From Prosapia bicincta (taxonomy: Eukaryota > Arthropoda > Insecta > Hemiptera > Cercopidae): a stretch of 64,000 bases of DNA. Shown piece by piece: positions 38,980 to 50,176 of the stretch (positions are counted from its first letter, which is position 1; each line of letters starts with the position of its first letter). A program made the translations under genes and the position numbers. The stretch is taken from NCBI GenBank assembly GCA_036971475.1, contig JBAIZL010000002.1, positions 234,307,143-234,371,142 on the forward strand, written 5' to 3'. Under the pieces are notes generated by a model. It saw only the letters and a list, made by a program, of their open reading frames with translations. It searched no databases and was not told the origin of the DNA.

Positions 38980-39183
38980 TTACAGATTACACTTTTGTTA
39001 TTACTTACGACCAGACATTTGTTAACTAAAAGTTGTTAATTGTTAACTTACACTTGGAGGAAACGTTTTCGTCTTACGACTTCTTCAGCCTCCAAAACGT
39101 TTCCTCCAAGTGTAAGTTAACAATTAACAACTTTTAGTTAACAAATGTCTGGTTTCAAGTAATAACAAAAGTGTAATTTGTAA
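38980..39183. repeat. 90-bp-arm foldback with hammerhead-like loop
   Basis: The left arm 38980-39069 and right arm 39094-39183 are reverse complements with few mismatches. The 24-nt centre (39070-39093) is not self-complementary to the arms. It encodes the catalytic-core-like sequence on the minus strand described in the separate RNA entry. No open frame. Confidence 0.9.
39058..39106 (-). ncRNA. Candidate hammerhead-type self-cleaving RNA
   Basis: On the minus strand: GGAGGAAACG, TTTTGGAGG, then CTGAAGA (39088-39082), an extra A, stem II GTC-GTAA-GAC, GAAA (39070-39067), then ACGTTTCCTCC pairing back to the first segment. CUGANGA and GAAA are the invariant hammerhead boxes, and the closing helix (stem III) continues into 90-bp arms. 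Weak points: stem I is almost absent (six nucleotides between the presumed cleavage site and C3), and there is an additional base between A9 and 10.1. The same extra base occurs in the other candidates in this window. Confidence 0.55.
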
Positions 39184-40030
39184 TTTACAACCAGCTCGTC
39201 ATGAAAAGCAACAAGATTTCGATAGATTAAATTATTAATTGTATGAAGTGAGAGAAAATAATTATTCACATCCACACAATTAGGTCTCCTCTTCACTTGT
39301 TACCGTTTAGGTGTGTCAAAACCGTTAAACTTGGATTTGTCGCTCAGTGTCACAGCATTAAAGCTGCCAACGCCGCATCATTAACCACTGCGGACCCTTT
39401 CCTATTCTGTTTTAAATCAAACTATAAAAATTAATTAATTAGGCAAGGTGTTTCTTTCAGTTTTTGTAGTTCAAACATTGAATGAGCAGTAACATATGCA
39501 GTTTATATGTAATGTATACATGTACACAGAGAGTGTGTAGAGTACAATGGTACGATATTTATAAATACGTTTCTCAAAACATTTTTTATAATATTGAGCT
39601 TTATATGTATTATTCAACATGACTTTTAGAAAATTTAAAATAATAAAATTAACTATGTTAAAAGATGGATCAAAAATTTTTTACAACTGTTAATTTTTTA
39701 TATGGTGTAAAATTTAGTTTTTTTACGTAAAAAACACAATTTTCAAAGTCTATGATTTAAAAAAATTTAATTATAAAACAAAGTTTTTCTATAAAATTGC
39801 AATGTCACGTTAAGAAAACAAAACTATTGTGTATCCCATATAGTATTTATAAGCTTTCTTGTATATTAAAGTTATTTTTACAAGAATATTTGTAAAGAAA
39901 ATTAAGTGTTCTTTTAGAACACATAATATTTATACTTTTTACTGATGTAGAGTATTTAAAGAAATTACAAGTTTTTATTTCTATTCCAAAATTTTTCTTT
40001 CTATATAACTTTTTAAAAGTACATAAAAAT
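39184..40030. other. Mostly unrecognised; weak tRNA-like stretch
   Basis: No gene supported. On the minus strand near 39405-39340, GTCCGCAGTGGTTAATG resembles a polymerase III A box. About 45 bases later GCGACAAATCC is a poor B-box match. No cloverleaf could be drawn with confidence, so this is at most an old tRNA-derived SINE fragment. Confidence 0.3.
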
Positions 40031-40041
40031 TAAAAAATATA

Positions 40042-40222
40042 ACATTTGTTGATTCTATCTTCGCGTGAGCTACTAGTAATCACTAAACACTTTTAAATGT
40101 TTTAAACTTGCCTATTGTTGACAAAGGGAGTTAACAAAGGGACACATCTTCCGAAACGGCCGTCCTCAACAAGCAAAGTAAGTGCTACTATAGGCAAGTT
40201 TAAAACATTTAAAAGTGTTTAG
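40042..40222 (-). repeat. Solo R1 foldback (Penelope-associated terminal unit)
   Basis: Arms ACTAAACACTTTTAAATG / CATTTAAAAGTGTTTAGT enclose GGGACACATCTTCCGAAACG and GCCGTCCTCAACAAGC. A non-palindromic tail (GTTGATTCTATCTTCGCGTG) lies on the left, as it does, inverted, on the right of the copies at 50.1 and 52.7 kb. Flanking TAAAAAATATA at 40031-40041 and 40223-40233 is an 11-bp direct repeat, a likely target-site duplication. The core reads TTAACAA at about 40131, where the other copies have TTGACAA. Noncoding. Confidence 0.8.
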
Positions 40223-40239
40223 TAAAAAATATACGTTTT

Positions 40240-41160
40240 GTAGGGAATTTCTACATTTTCATAAATGTATAGTTTTGAAGTAAAAGCATGTACTAAAATA
40301 ATCTAAACTAAAGAAATATGAAAATCTTAGGCATGAAATTTAGGACCACTGCTTGCTATATTTAGCATAGCACGGTAGCAATGTTATTTTCATGCTAATA
40401 AATCACAAACAAAAGTAAAACGAGTAGAATAAATTTACAAAATAAAAGAACTAATTTCAGGACTTTACTAATACGCCCCCGCTTATACATAATGTTTTAT
40501 ATAATTACAACCAAATCTATCCTAATTGGATACTTTATAGGTATATAGCTATGTTGTATAAAAGAGTGTAATAATGTCGTACACTCTGGCTACAAATACT
40601 TTTACTGCTTCAATTAATCACGATTAGAGTCACATTCAGTAATAATTGATAGGAATTGACACATGGTGGCTGTAGAATATAAATGTGAAGATGCGGAGAT
40701 ATACTAGGTCTAGGAAAGACACATAATTTCAATAATTTACACTCATATAAAACAATTTTCATCCGACTGAAATTGCGAGAAACCTTAAGTTTACAGCAAC
40801 TTTCTTATACTAACATTAATCAATATATTTTATAAAGCAATAATAATAAGTGCTATTTTTGAACCAGCCATTCCACATTAACAACAAACTAAGTGCTTCT
40901 ATGGGCAACTGTTACATTAATATCTAAAAACCATTTGTTCACAATAATACTTCGTACAGACATTTCCGTTTTAAATAATTATTTTCTGCTGCAGCAACCT
41001 AGATAAATTTATTATGTCCATCACAATTATACAACGAATTTAGAAAATATATAGTTCTCCACCACACACCGATTAGTGTGAAAATTCTTTACAAATAATA
41101 GCTCTTATTTAGTAACACTTGGGAATATAATGCATAAAAACAAAAAGCATTTCTCTAAGC
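40240..41160. other. Unrecognised AT-rich sequence with repeat scraps
   Basis: At 40504-40560 (ACCAAATCTATCCTAATTGG, TACTTTATAGGTATATAG) there is a member of the short repeat clustered at 46745-47120. At about 40880-40915 AACTAAGTGCTTCTATGGGC is a decayed R1 arm. No gene. Confidence 0.55.
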
Positions 41161-41167
41161 CCTTAAA

Positions 41168-41600
41168 CTAACTAATAATTATATATACTACAGCACAAAT
41201 ACAAAAAGCCTTACTTGAGCACCAGCCGCCCAAACAAAAAACAAATAACGGTTTGAAATTTATGTAGATTATTTCATCCCTTCCGTATGCAAAATATCTC
41301 TGGCTGCAACATGCCCAGCTGCTACTATTGTTGCGAGTTACATAGACGTTCCAGGACCATCTAGTGGCATCCGTCACCATTAGCCTTCTACTGATTTTGG
41401 AGTAACGAGGAGAAATCCTCAACAAGCAGAAGACTATTATGTTGCTTTTGTCCCACAAACAGATGGCTCCGACCACCATTGCAGTAAGGGTCACTTTATT
41501 ACCCTGAGAACGGAGCTCCTCTGCCAGGTGAGTGTACTTTTGAATCTGGGCACTCCGTTCCTCGAACAATGGCTGGCGGGCTTTTTAACCCTTATCACTC
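41168..41600 (-). pseudogene. C-terminal fragment of a non-LTR retrotransposon ORF
   Basis: Read on the minus strand from about 41595, the frame gives KARQPLFEERSAQIQKYTHL, AEELRSQGNKVTLTAMVVGA, LRISPRYSKISRRLMVTDAT and RWSWNVYVTRN, with the stop at 41168. This resembles, from memory, the C-terminal segment shared by polyproteins of several LINE clades (YxxLAxxLRxxGxxV...VVGALGxWD...RRLxxxDxxxWSxxIY). Stops lie immediately upstream (about 41600-41630), so it is a 5'-truncated copy, as LINE insertions often are. The last 35-40 residues look like read-through of 3' noncoding sequence. Clade not determined. It cannot encode an active enzyme. Confidence 0.6.
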
Positions 41601-44600
41601 GAATTTTTTCAACATGCTTTGCTTCCCCACTTGTAATTAAATTGAAACAAATACCTCACCTGCAAGTTGCATTATTGTTTATGGGAAAATTTGTTTTCGC
41701 TTACATTGTTTTATTAACTAATCTATTTTTATTATTAAAATTATGTATTTAAACTCAACAAGAAAAATTGAATGAGAATTTCAATAAGGAAATTTAAAAT
41801 AAAAATCGCTTCAACTTGGTTAATATCATTTATTTTATGTCTGTTAAAATTACATCATACAACCAGTATTAAAAATATGCAATACCGAAAACTCTATAAA
41901 CTTGTTATACAAATCTTTTAGATTTACATTTAGGAGTACAAATGTAAATTGAAAATAAAATGATTTGGAAGTAAACTTGCACTTACTTCTAAAAATAAAA
42001 TAATGGACACGAAATAAAACCAGTTAATATAATTATTTCAAATTTTATAAATTTGTGTTAGAAGAATAATTTATGTACTTAAATCAAAACAACAAAAACA
42101 TTTGAGAACCATTATATGCTATTTAATTTTATGTTAAGTAAAAACTGCTTTTGTTAAGAGAAAATAAAATAAATCTTTGAGATAATATTGTCAAGAGTGA
42201 TTTTATTATTGTGATTTCAATTTAATTAAAAACCAAGTTAAAACTAAAAAATGTTTAAAATTATTATTTATTAATTACTATTTATTATTTAATTAACAGT
42301 GGTAAATCAGTAATAAAATTTCTAGAATTTTTTCAACCATTTTAAAAAATAAAAGCAAATATTTTAAATGAAGTTAGAAAAAAGAATTATAATAAATATT
42401 TATGCAATAGCAAATAATTATATTAGTTTTAATATTGATAAAATAATTAATAAAGAGCTTAAAATCTATCTAAATGAGATAGAGTATTATGGTTCGTTTT
42501 ATAAATGAAGTCTAGGGATTTATCTACTAGCAGATCATGCTCGACGCACCACAGATACCAGGATTTGGCAAGTCGGGTGGGATCATATTTTGACTGCGGC
42601 TGAACTGACGTGATTTAGCTCTACAGCACCCATCATCAGTAAGTCAAAGTAGAGCATAAAATATATGCGGCTGAGGGTGTCGTGACAGGGGCTGGACGAG
42701 AGATTAGCGGAAAGCAGTGAGGTTTGCCCACTGCAGGACGCAACATATAATTGTCCGTTATCCATTATTTTGAAAACCTTACAACACTTCTTCAGCACTA
42801 TAATCGAATTATTTTTATACTAATATTTACCAATTAACTTTAGAGAAACAATAAAATATCACTTTGTTTACAATAAAATGAACGGTTTGTTTGTATTTGT
42901 GAAATTAATGAAAGTGATAGAGGTAAAGCCCAAGTTTGTCTGAACAAGATACAGCTTTTTGTAATACATTTTAAAACCTTTTAAATTTTTTTAATCTCCT
43001 GCATCCCATTTATTTTTCAAGTGGTCATGTGGAAAGGTGCTTAGTGTTGGTGGACTGTCGAGATGTTTAGTGAATTATATTTCAGTAGTTCTAGTTTATA
43101 AGAGCATAAAAGATTTATTCTCCAAAGCTAGAGATATATTATGGAGCTATGCATATTGAACGACAAATAAGAGTTTATAACATCCATATTTGTAACCCAT
43201 GGATAAAATCTTTCTTGTACCATCTCACTGTCTTCTGATCTGATAAGTAGTATGCCATTGTTTGTCACAACAAGCCACCTCTTTATAATTGAATTATAAT
43301 GTATAATACAAGGGGTTTTTAGTTTTTTTTATTGTTATAATATTTTCAAATTCTGTGGATACGTAGTGACATCTTCTTCATCATCCTGTTTGCAAAGCAT
43401 AATACCATCCCCTTGTTGTGACCCTCAACACAGGCCATCTGCAATGAAAGTGTTAATCATAAAGAAGTAGTATTACCAAGGAGTAGGCTATTAATAAAAT
43501 ATATTTTAAATGTAAAACAATGAGACCTAGTGTATGTATTGTAGGGTCCTAAATAAGCTGAAGGACCTACTAGATAGGTTTGATGGAAGGGTAATTGAGA
43601 AATACTCGTAGTTTGGATTCAGATGTCATATGTAAAACAATAAATAAGTACTAGGTCTTCCTTTAAACAGAATGTTTGAGAAAACGACAAAAATATGGAA
43701 TGGAAGAGTAAAAAAATTATATTTAGAAACACCAGAAGTAGTGTTTACAAGAACAAGGCTCAGGAGATGGTGGAACGGCTAGAAGGTTTGATTAGATACA
43801 GAGACAAAGAGGAGGAACAAAATTATGAACATTTTTTTTTACATAAACATTTTGTATATTTAAAAAGAAAACTTATAATCCATGATTTCAATTATTTAAA
43901 ATAGCATATCAACGTATTAGATTGATTACATAACTGTTAATAAAAATATTTTTAGTATAGACAGTTAAAGTACAATATTTACACAATTTTCTAACACAGA
44001 AATTAATTTCATAATAATAACAATCATATTTGAAGTATATATTGATTAAAAGTCTTCATCACAATGTTGACACTAAGTAGACCCAAAGTTGACACAATGT
44101 AATAATGTATCTAAATCACACAGATTTCAGATAGCTCACATTCCAACAATAAAGCTTACATTAAACATTTGTAATAAGAATGTACAAAACTCTAAACACC
44201 AAAACTCAATTTAAAATACATAGATCTAATAACTAGAATTTCCAAAACAAAAGCGTACTTTTGACGAGCTATATTGTGCAATGATAATAGATAGACAAAA
44301 AAGCCCAAAGAGATAGAGTACCACTTCTAAGAGCAACTGTACATGAATGGTGTTCTGCAGTGATTTTTTTGCGAGAAGGTTTCGCTTCATATGTTACAAC
44401 TAGAATGAAAGACTAGGTTTTTGTCATCTATTAAATACAGTAGATTTGATTGAATTAATTTGCAATATCAGCAGTTATTATTTACAATGTTCAATATTTA
44501 AAACTAATATAAAATATACTTATATATATAAAGAAGATACTCACAAGCACAGTTATATTTAAACTTTAAAGCATTTTCCCTTTTATATTATCTATTAAAT

Positions 44601-45415
44601 AATACTGTCAAAGTGAGTGTAAGTCCTGTTTACATTACAACTATTTGTTTACAAGACAGCCTCATTTCCCAAAATATGTAACATTATTTTACTTTCCTAT
44701 CAATCAATGGTTATGAGTTCTTACATCCTCTTACAGCCCTTACAAAGATTGTATATAAAATGGCCAACCTACATTATTAATTACTATTAATCCCTATTAA
44801 TCACTTACTATTAATCCCTTGCACACTTATAAGGTGATTTCTCGTAAGGCTGAAATCTCTGCTAGCCCGTATTACGGGAAATCACGTATTTACAATATTT
44901 TATGTATGAAAATCCTAATTGTTTGTTTAAAGTCTATTACAATGTGTGACAATGTTTGTTTGGTGTAAATAAAATTCTCTGCTGTTTTTATTGTTCTCGG
45001 CGAGAACAATTGTAATGGAAGCGAGGGGCAATATTGGAGTTGAAGTAGAAGGGGTAGTTAAGTTTTGGTAGTAGAGGAGGGAAGCTCATGGAGCAGTAGA
45101 GGAACAAGAGGGCAGTAGTTTTTGGAGCTGGAAAAGGAGTCCAACCCTAGGGCCTGGAGACAGAGGATAGAAAGAACGCATCCTGAGACACAAAGTGGAT
45201 CACGATGCCAACACACAGGTAATCTGAGCATCGTCATAACTACTCAATTCGAAAGAAGTACGAGTTAAAAAATTATTATAAATTCAATTCTTGTAAATTA
45301 ATAAATTTAAATTAATATTTTATATAATTTTAATTTAAAACATAATAGAAGAAAGGTGATGTTATAGTTATCACCCAGTTTATGTTAGTATAGTTATAGT
45401 ATACTATAACACATT

Positions 45416-45479
<64 letters not shown>

Positions 45480-46744
45480 GTTTATAAAAAACAATTATAT
45501 AATTAATATTTCTCTTTTAAAATTTTTACAAATATTTTGAAACTTTCCCATATTATTTATGATGGCAGCCATTTTGAGAAATTTGTCCCCTTTTTAAATC
45601 AGTTTGTTAATATCCCAAATCAAGATAAAAACAAATACCAAGTGTTATTATATAACTATTTAACATTGTTGCCATCTAATTTCAGTTACTTTAAAAAAGA
45701 ATTACAATATCTTACTTTTAAATCATTTGTATTTTGGCCATTAATTTTGTTTTTTATGAAAATTTAAAATGTATTTATCTTACATAATTATAAATTTCAT
45801 TAAAATAGTCATCAGTTTTCTTAAAATAATTAATTGATTTTTTCTACAAAACTGCTCGTAATTTTCTTATTGCATTCTGTTTACATGCACAGTTTGTTAT
45901 AATGAATTAAAATATCATTCAGTTAATTACGCTCATAATTTTTCAAATATTGCACAATTTTAAAAAAATTACCTGGTGGTAATTTATTAGATAGAAACCC
46001 GTAAAATACAAATGTTTTATTATGTTTTCTTTGTGGCGGACAAAGAAACAACTCTTTGTCCTTACTGAACAACTGATTTTTGTGATACTTATATAGATAA
46101 GAGAAATTATTTGTAACCTGTTCAGTTAAGATACAGATAAAATTTATTGAAGAGGAGGGTAATAACAAAATGATAATTATTAACTTTAAAATAAATAGTT
46201 TTATATTATAAATCAATTAAAAATTTTCATTCAAATTTCAAAGGGCCTGACAGGTTAACCAGACTTGAAAAATTATCTAGATTTTGAATACAATTATTGT
46301 AAGTAAATAAAACTTTAATCAAATTGAAAGCTTTTAATAAAATTTACATTGGTTATGATTATATTAATTATTACTAGTTACATTTATTTTTAGGTCTCAG
46401 TATATATATATAAGGAAGACAAATGTTCTCACATTTGGCACAAATCTATAAAAAATATTTTCATGTAAGAGTGTAGGTTTACATAAGTGGAACCCAAATC
46501 ATGGGAATTTAGCTATTTTACATTCATACTCATTCAGTGGTCTATAAAATAGTTACTAAAAACCACATGCAATATGTTAATAAACACTATGCATAAAATA
46601 TTTGTTTGGACTACTGTAATTGTAGCCATTAACAGTGAAGATAAAACCATTTAGGTATAGCCACACAAGTACTCATTTTAATGAAATGAATACATTGAAA
46701 ATTGAAATAATCAAAGTTAAATTTTTATGTAAAAAAATACATTA
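41601..46744. other. Long unrecognised, very AT-rich region
   Basis: No supported gene over about 5 kb. A (TA)n tract lies at 45418-45475. A less AT-rich patch at 42540-42790 has a minus-strand frame of 71 codons beginning MLKKCCKVFKIMDNGQLYVA. QLYVA recalls motif VI of Helitron PIF1 helicases, but the SRV that should follow is missing and nothing else fits. Frames at 43695-43904, 45537-45767 and 45923-46216 are AT-biased and without motifs. Confidence 0.5.
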
Positions 46745-47120
46745 AAATATTCCTATAAAGTATCTAGTCAGGAGAGATTTGGTTATAATTTTATTCAACT
46801 TTACTATCTACCTATATTAAAATATACCTACGAAGTATCTAGTCAGGATAGATTAGGTCATAGTTTTATACAACAGAACTATATACCTACATTAAAATAT
46901 ACGTATGAAGTATCACGTCAGGATAGATTCGGTTGTAATTTTCTACATCAGCGATAAGTCTAAATATTTACCAAATCTATCCTGACTGGATACTTCGTAG
47001 GTATAATTAATATAGATAGATAGTAATGTTCAATAAAATTATAACCAAATCCATCTTAACTGGATACTTCGTAGGTATATTTTAATGTAGGTATATAGTT
47101 AAAATTACAACCAAACCTAT
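46745..47120. repeat. Cluster of ~75-85-bp repeats, three direct then two to three inverted
   Basis: TACGAAGTATCTAGTCAGGA followed by TAGATTTGGTTATAATTTTA occurs three times in forward orientation (46750-46935). The reverse complement (ACCAAATCTATCCTGACTGG, ATACTTCGTAGGTATA) occurs two to three times at 46970-47120. The whole can fold into a hairpin of about 180-bp arms. A single diverged copy is at 40504. Noncoding; possibly a miniature foldback element. Confidence 0.8.
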
Positions 47121-47837
47121 ACGTAGGGCTGCGAACCCGGTTCACGCATTAGGCCTACATCTCATTACAGCCTATCATTTAAAATGTGAAAAAAGTAACT
47201 TTCTGTATTTTCCGCGGAAAAAAAGTTGTTATTCGTGTTCTACACATTAAAGCAAGTCATTTTTTAACAAAAAAAATGTTAAACTAAGGTCATTAAGACT
47301 ATATTTTTACCAAATTTTCTTTATAAATTTTATTAAATGCAATAGTAGTCAATATAAGAAATATCCATGTCTGACACACTCATGGTCTCCAAGTAATTTT
47401 ATTTTGATACTGCTTGGGATTGTTGACATTGAAGACTAAAGGACTAAAGAGCTATATCAAATGATGATGAGGAGAGCAAGAGTTAAATATGGACACATCT
47501 TTTTGGGAAGGTCAAGGAATGTAACAGATTGTGAGGAACAAAACATCAGTATTGTGGGATCTCGGAAAGGGAGAGACTGTAATGCTCATGCACTGGGTTG
47601 ATGGAGAAAGAGGCCTGGCTAAATCAAGAGACCGAGGAGAGAAATATAAAAATTGTCTTTGTCAAAATACTAAGAATTTCAACCCAAATTCAACAGTTGA
47701 TTAATGTATCAAGAGAACGAGCCAGAGGAGAAGGAATGGTTACTCTGGCCCACAACTCTAGTCTGGTAGAATAATGGGGAAAATCTTTTGTAGTCCTAGG
47801 AGTACATGAAAATGAATTTCAGACCAAAACAGTGTCG
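47121..47837. other. Probable 5' part of the decayed LINE, no readable frame
   Basis: No continuous frame. From about 47480 base composition becomes less AT-rich, like the LINE to the right, and this may be its eroded first ORF or endonuclease start. I cannot assign it. Confidence 0.35.
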
Positions 47838-48984
47838 TAAATTTTAAGATTCTGAACATCCATTCCCCAAACCAAAGGATTGTTGCATCAGTCTTGGATG
47901 ACCTGATTCTTGGGGTTGAGAAATATCTGATCGTGGGTGATTTTAACGGTAAGCATAAAAGCTGGAATGATGAACCTGAAAACAGAAATGGAAATATCTT
48001 GCTTCACTGTTCTAGTTCTTCTCAACCATGTGGAGTAAGTTACATATCAATCCCCTGCAACAGGAACTCTGAGCACACTAGATCTCACTATATGATCTGT
48101 GTCTATGGATAAATTAGTTGGAAAATAGTGAGTTCTAGAGGACTTGGGCAGCAACCACTTTCTCATCCACTTTGAAATTTCTAGTAGGAGAAAACTAGGA
48201 CCCTAATATGGTGCATGGTATACCCTATAAAACTTTAGTAAGTCACATTGCAATGTCTTCAATTAGGGAAATACATGTGTTGGACTTCTCAGGGCTTGCG
48301 AGGTCTGGAAAATGTTTTACATAATGCTGCCCCAAACAAGAAATATCAACAACAGTTGGTAGAGTAACGACTCTAAAGAAGAAGAAACAAAAAGCCCAGA
48401 AAAAGTGGGAAGCCAAGCATTCTGCAAAACTAAGAACACAATACAATAAATGAGTCACCTTTTACAAAGTAGTGTTGGACACAAAATGAGAAACTTGGAG
48501 GACATTCATTAAATCAATGAATTTCAACACACCTAGCAGCACCATGTGAAAAAATTCTGCTCACTGGAAGGAACTACAAACACCAGAATGAACATCTTAA
48601 ATAAGAACCTTCTGGACTTGGATTTTGATAAACCGGAAGCATTCAAAGAATTTTACTGCAGGAAATCAGGAAAAAAATTAGGTGGCCTAAGAAACTAGCC
48701 GAAACGAAGATGAGATTACTGGATTTGAAATGTTTTTTTTTGCAAGCAAATAATGCCGACAAACCTTGCATACAGACCGAAGTAGAAGCAGCCATAGAGA
48801 GCCTTAAAAAATCAACCCCTGGTATAGATAATGTTCATAACAATATTTTTAAGTGTGCTACGCTAAGATTTCTACAACTACTACAAATATTTAATGATAT
48901 TTCAAAGTTAAATCCCAAATCAATGGAAGGCAGCCCTAATTGTACACATACTTAAGCCTAGAAAATATCGCTCTAGTTTACACT
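47838..48984 (+). pseudogene. LINE ORF2, endonuclease to early reverse transcriptase (5' half)
   Basis: The endonuclease/exonuclease/phosphatase-type block is visible as VEKYLIVGDFNGKHKSWNDE (47925-47985). GDFN is the catalytic GDFNA-type motif of LINE endonucleases that nick the target DNA. The N-terminal reverse-transcriptase region follows at 48770-48850: TEVEAAIESLKKSTPGIDNV. It is followed by a KPRKYRSSLH-like stretch at the point where the Penelope element is inserted (48985). Stops and frameshifts between the blocks make it dead. The continuation is at 50177-52200. Order and motifs fit the jockey/I/LOA group; the RNase H in the second half favours the I-LOA side, which is inference. 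Confidence 0.85.
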
Positions 48985-49075
48985 AAACACTTTTAAATGT
49001 TTTAAACTTGCCTATAATAGCACTTACTTTGCTTGTTGAGGACGGCCGTTTCGGGAGATGTGTCCCTTTGTCAAT
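48985..49075 (-). repeat. R1 terminal foldback arm, left copy
   Basis: Inverted relative to the copy at 50048-50138. On the minus strand it reads TTGACAA (49074-49068), an extra A, GGGA-CACATC-TCCC stem, GAAA (49052-49049), then CGGCCGTCCTCAACAAGC. This matches the spacing of a hammerhead core, except that positions 3 and 8 are T and A instead of C and G. Confidence 0.75.
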
Positions 49076-49101
49076 TTGGACCGTAACTGATCTCAAGGTT
49101 T

Positions 49102-50066
49102 ACGTAGGTTAGGGTGGGGGTGGGATATTTTGGTGATGTGGGTGTATTTTGTGTGTATTAGGAGTTATGATGTCAAAAAGTGCGTGTGAGTTGTAATGTA
49201 TTTGTGTATTGAGTATGTGTGTAGGGTGTAGTTTGAAGTGTCTGTATATTTCGTATTGTTCGGTTGTGTAGCGTTGGTTATTTCTGTGTTGTTTATGAAG
49301 AATTTGTAGGTTAGATGTTATGTCTATGTAGTCATGTTTTGTGGAGTTGAGATGATCGGCGAAGTTTGATTGGTAGTTATTGTTTTTTAGTGCTTTTATA
49401 TGTTCTCGGTAACGTGTGTAGCTCCCTGTCTGGCCTATGTAAAAACTGGGGCATGAACTGCAAGTTAGTTTGTAAACTCCAGTGGTGTTGTAAATGTCGT
49501 TGATATTGTTGTTGGGTTTAAATTGTTTGTTGAGAGTGTTGTGTGTGGAGTAAGCTATTTTGTAGTTGTATTATCGTAGTGTGTTAGTTAGATTGTGGGT
49601 TTTGAATGATCTGTATGGTATTGATAAGTATTTTACGGGATTGTCATCTTGTTTGTTTGTATTTGGGTTACGTTTGTGCTATATATTTTATGATGTTTAA
49701 CTCCTGGTAGTGTTCATCTTTGTCTAGCGGTGTTTTAAGCAGGTGATATATCATGGTGTTGTAAGCAGCTAGTTTATGTTGGTGTGGGTGGTTTGAGGAA
49801 CTGGGTATGGTCGTATTAGTACTAGTGGGTTTTCGGTATATGTTAAATTTATGTGTTTGTTTGTTTGTTCGTTTAATTGTAAAAACTAAGAAGTTGATGG
49901 AGTTTTGTTGTTCTGTTTCGATGGTGTATGTTAGTTTTTGGTGTATTGAATTAAGGTGTTTTAGAAATATGTGTGCTCTGCGTGTGTTGCCTTTATATAA
50001 TGTTATGATGTCGTTGACGTATCTGTACCAGTTACGGTCCAAGTTGAAAAAGGGACACATCTCCAA
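49102..50066 (-). pseudogene. Penelope-like reverse transcriptase C-terminus plus GIY-YIG endonuclease
   Basis: The frame 50066-49668 starts within the reverse transcriptase palm: NWYRYVNDIITLYKG. The active-site box is YVND where YVDD is expected, so a catalytic aspartate is lost. It continues through NIYRKPTSTNTT and LAAYNTMIYHLLKTPLD, typical Penelope segments. A one-base frameshift after YIAQT (about 49672) and a stop near 49570 interrupt it. The GIY-YIG domain then reads TTGVYKLTCSSCPSFYIGQT, GSYTRYREHIKAL, FADHLNSTKHDY and TEQYEIYRHFK, with the stop near 49102. Penelope enzymes pair these domains to nick and prime at target sites. The N-terminal RT fingers are absent. Confidence 0.9.
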
Positions 50067-50138
50067 AAACGGCCGTCCTCAACAAGCAAAGTATGTGCTA
50101 CTATAGGCAAGTTTAAAACATTTAAAAGTGTTTAGTGA
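50048..50138 (+). repeat. R1 terminal foldback arm, right copy
   Basis: GGGACACATCTCCAAAAACG, GCCGTCCTCAACAAGCAAAG and CATTTAAAAGTGTTTAGTGA match the other R1 copies. The GAAA box is mutated to AAAA and the left box to TTGAAAA, so this copy would be inactive as a ribozyme. Confidence 0.8.
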
Positions 50139-50176
50139 TTACTAGTATCTCACGCAAAGATGGAATAAACAAATAT

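Larger units (their letters stand above)
48985..50176 (-). mobile_element. Penelope-like element nested in the LINE
   Basis: CTAGTTTACACT is present at 48973-48984 and again at 50177-50188, a 12-bp target-site duplication. The host LINE reads through when the insert is removed. The ends are inverted copies of foldback family R1 (48985-49075 and 50048-50138). A 38-nt non-palindromic tail (GATTACTAGTATCTCACGCA and on) follows the right copy. The interior on the minus strand carries the C-terminal part of a Penelope reverse transcriptase and a GIY-YIG endonuclease. The 5' part of the coding region is missing, so this is a truncated insertion of about 1.2 kb. Confidence 0.9.

Noticed and set aside
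39340..39410. Possible tRNA or tRNA-derived SINE on the minus strand
   Set aside because: The A box is fair but the B box is poor, and no cloverleaf or poly-A tail could be supported.
42583..42798. Possible Helitron helicase C-terminus (NGQLYVA)
   Set aside because: The SRV that should follow QLYVA is absent and no other helicase motif or Helitron end was seen.
43695..43904. 69-codon charged open frame
   Set aside because: Short, AT-driven, no motif, no splice context.
45923..46216. 97-codon minus-strand frame with a hydrophobic N-terminus
   Set aside because: The region is extremely AT-rich, which gives Ile/Leu/Lys-rich frames by chance. No motif or neighbour supports it.
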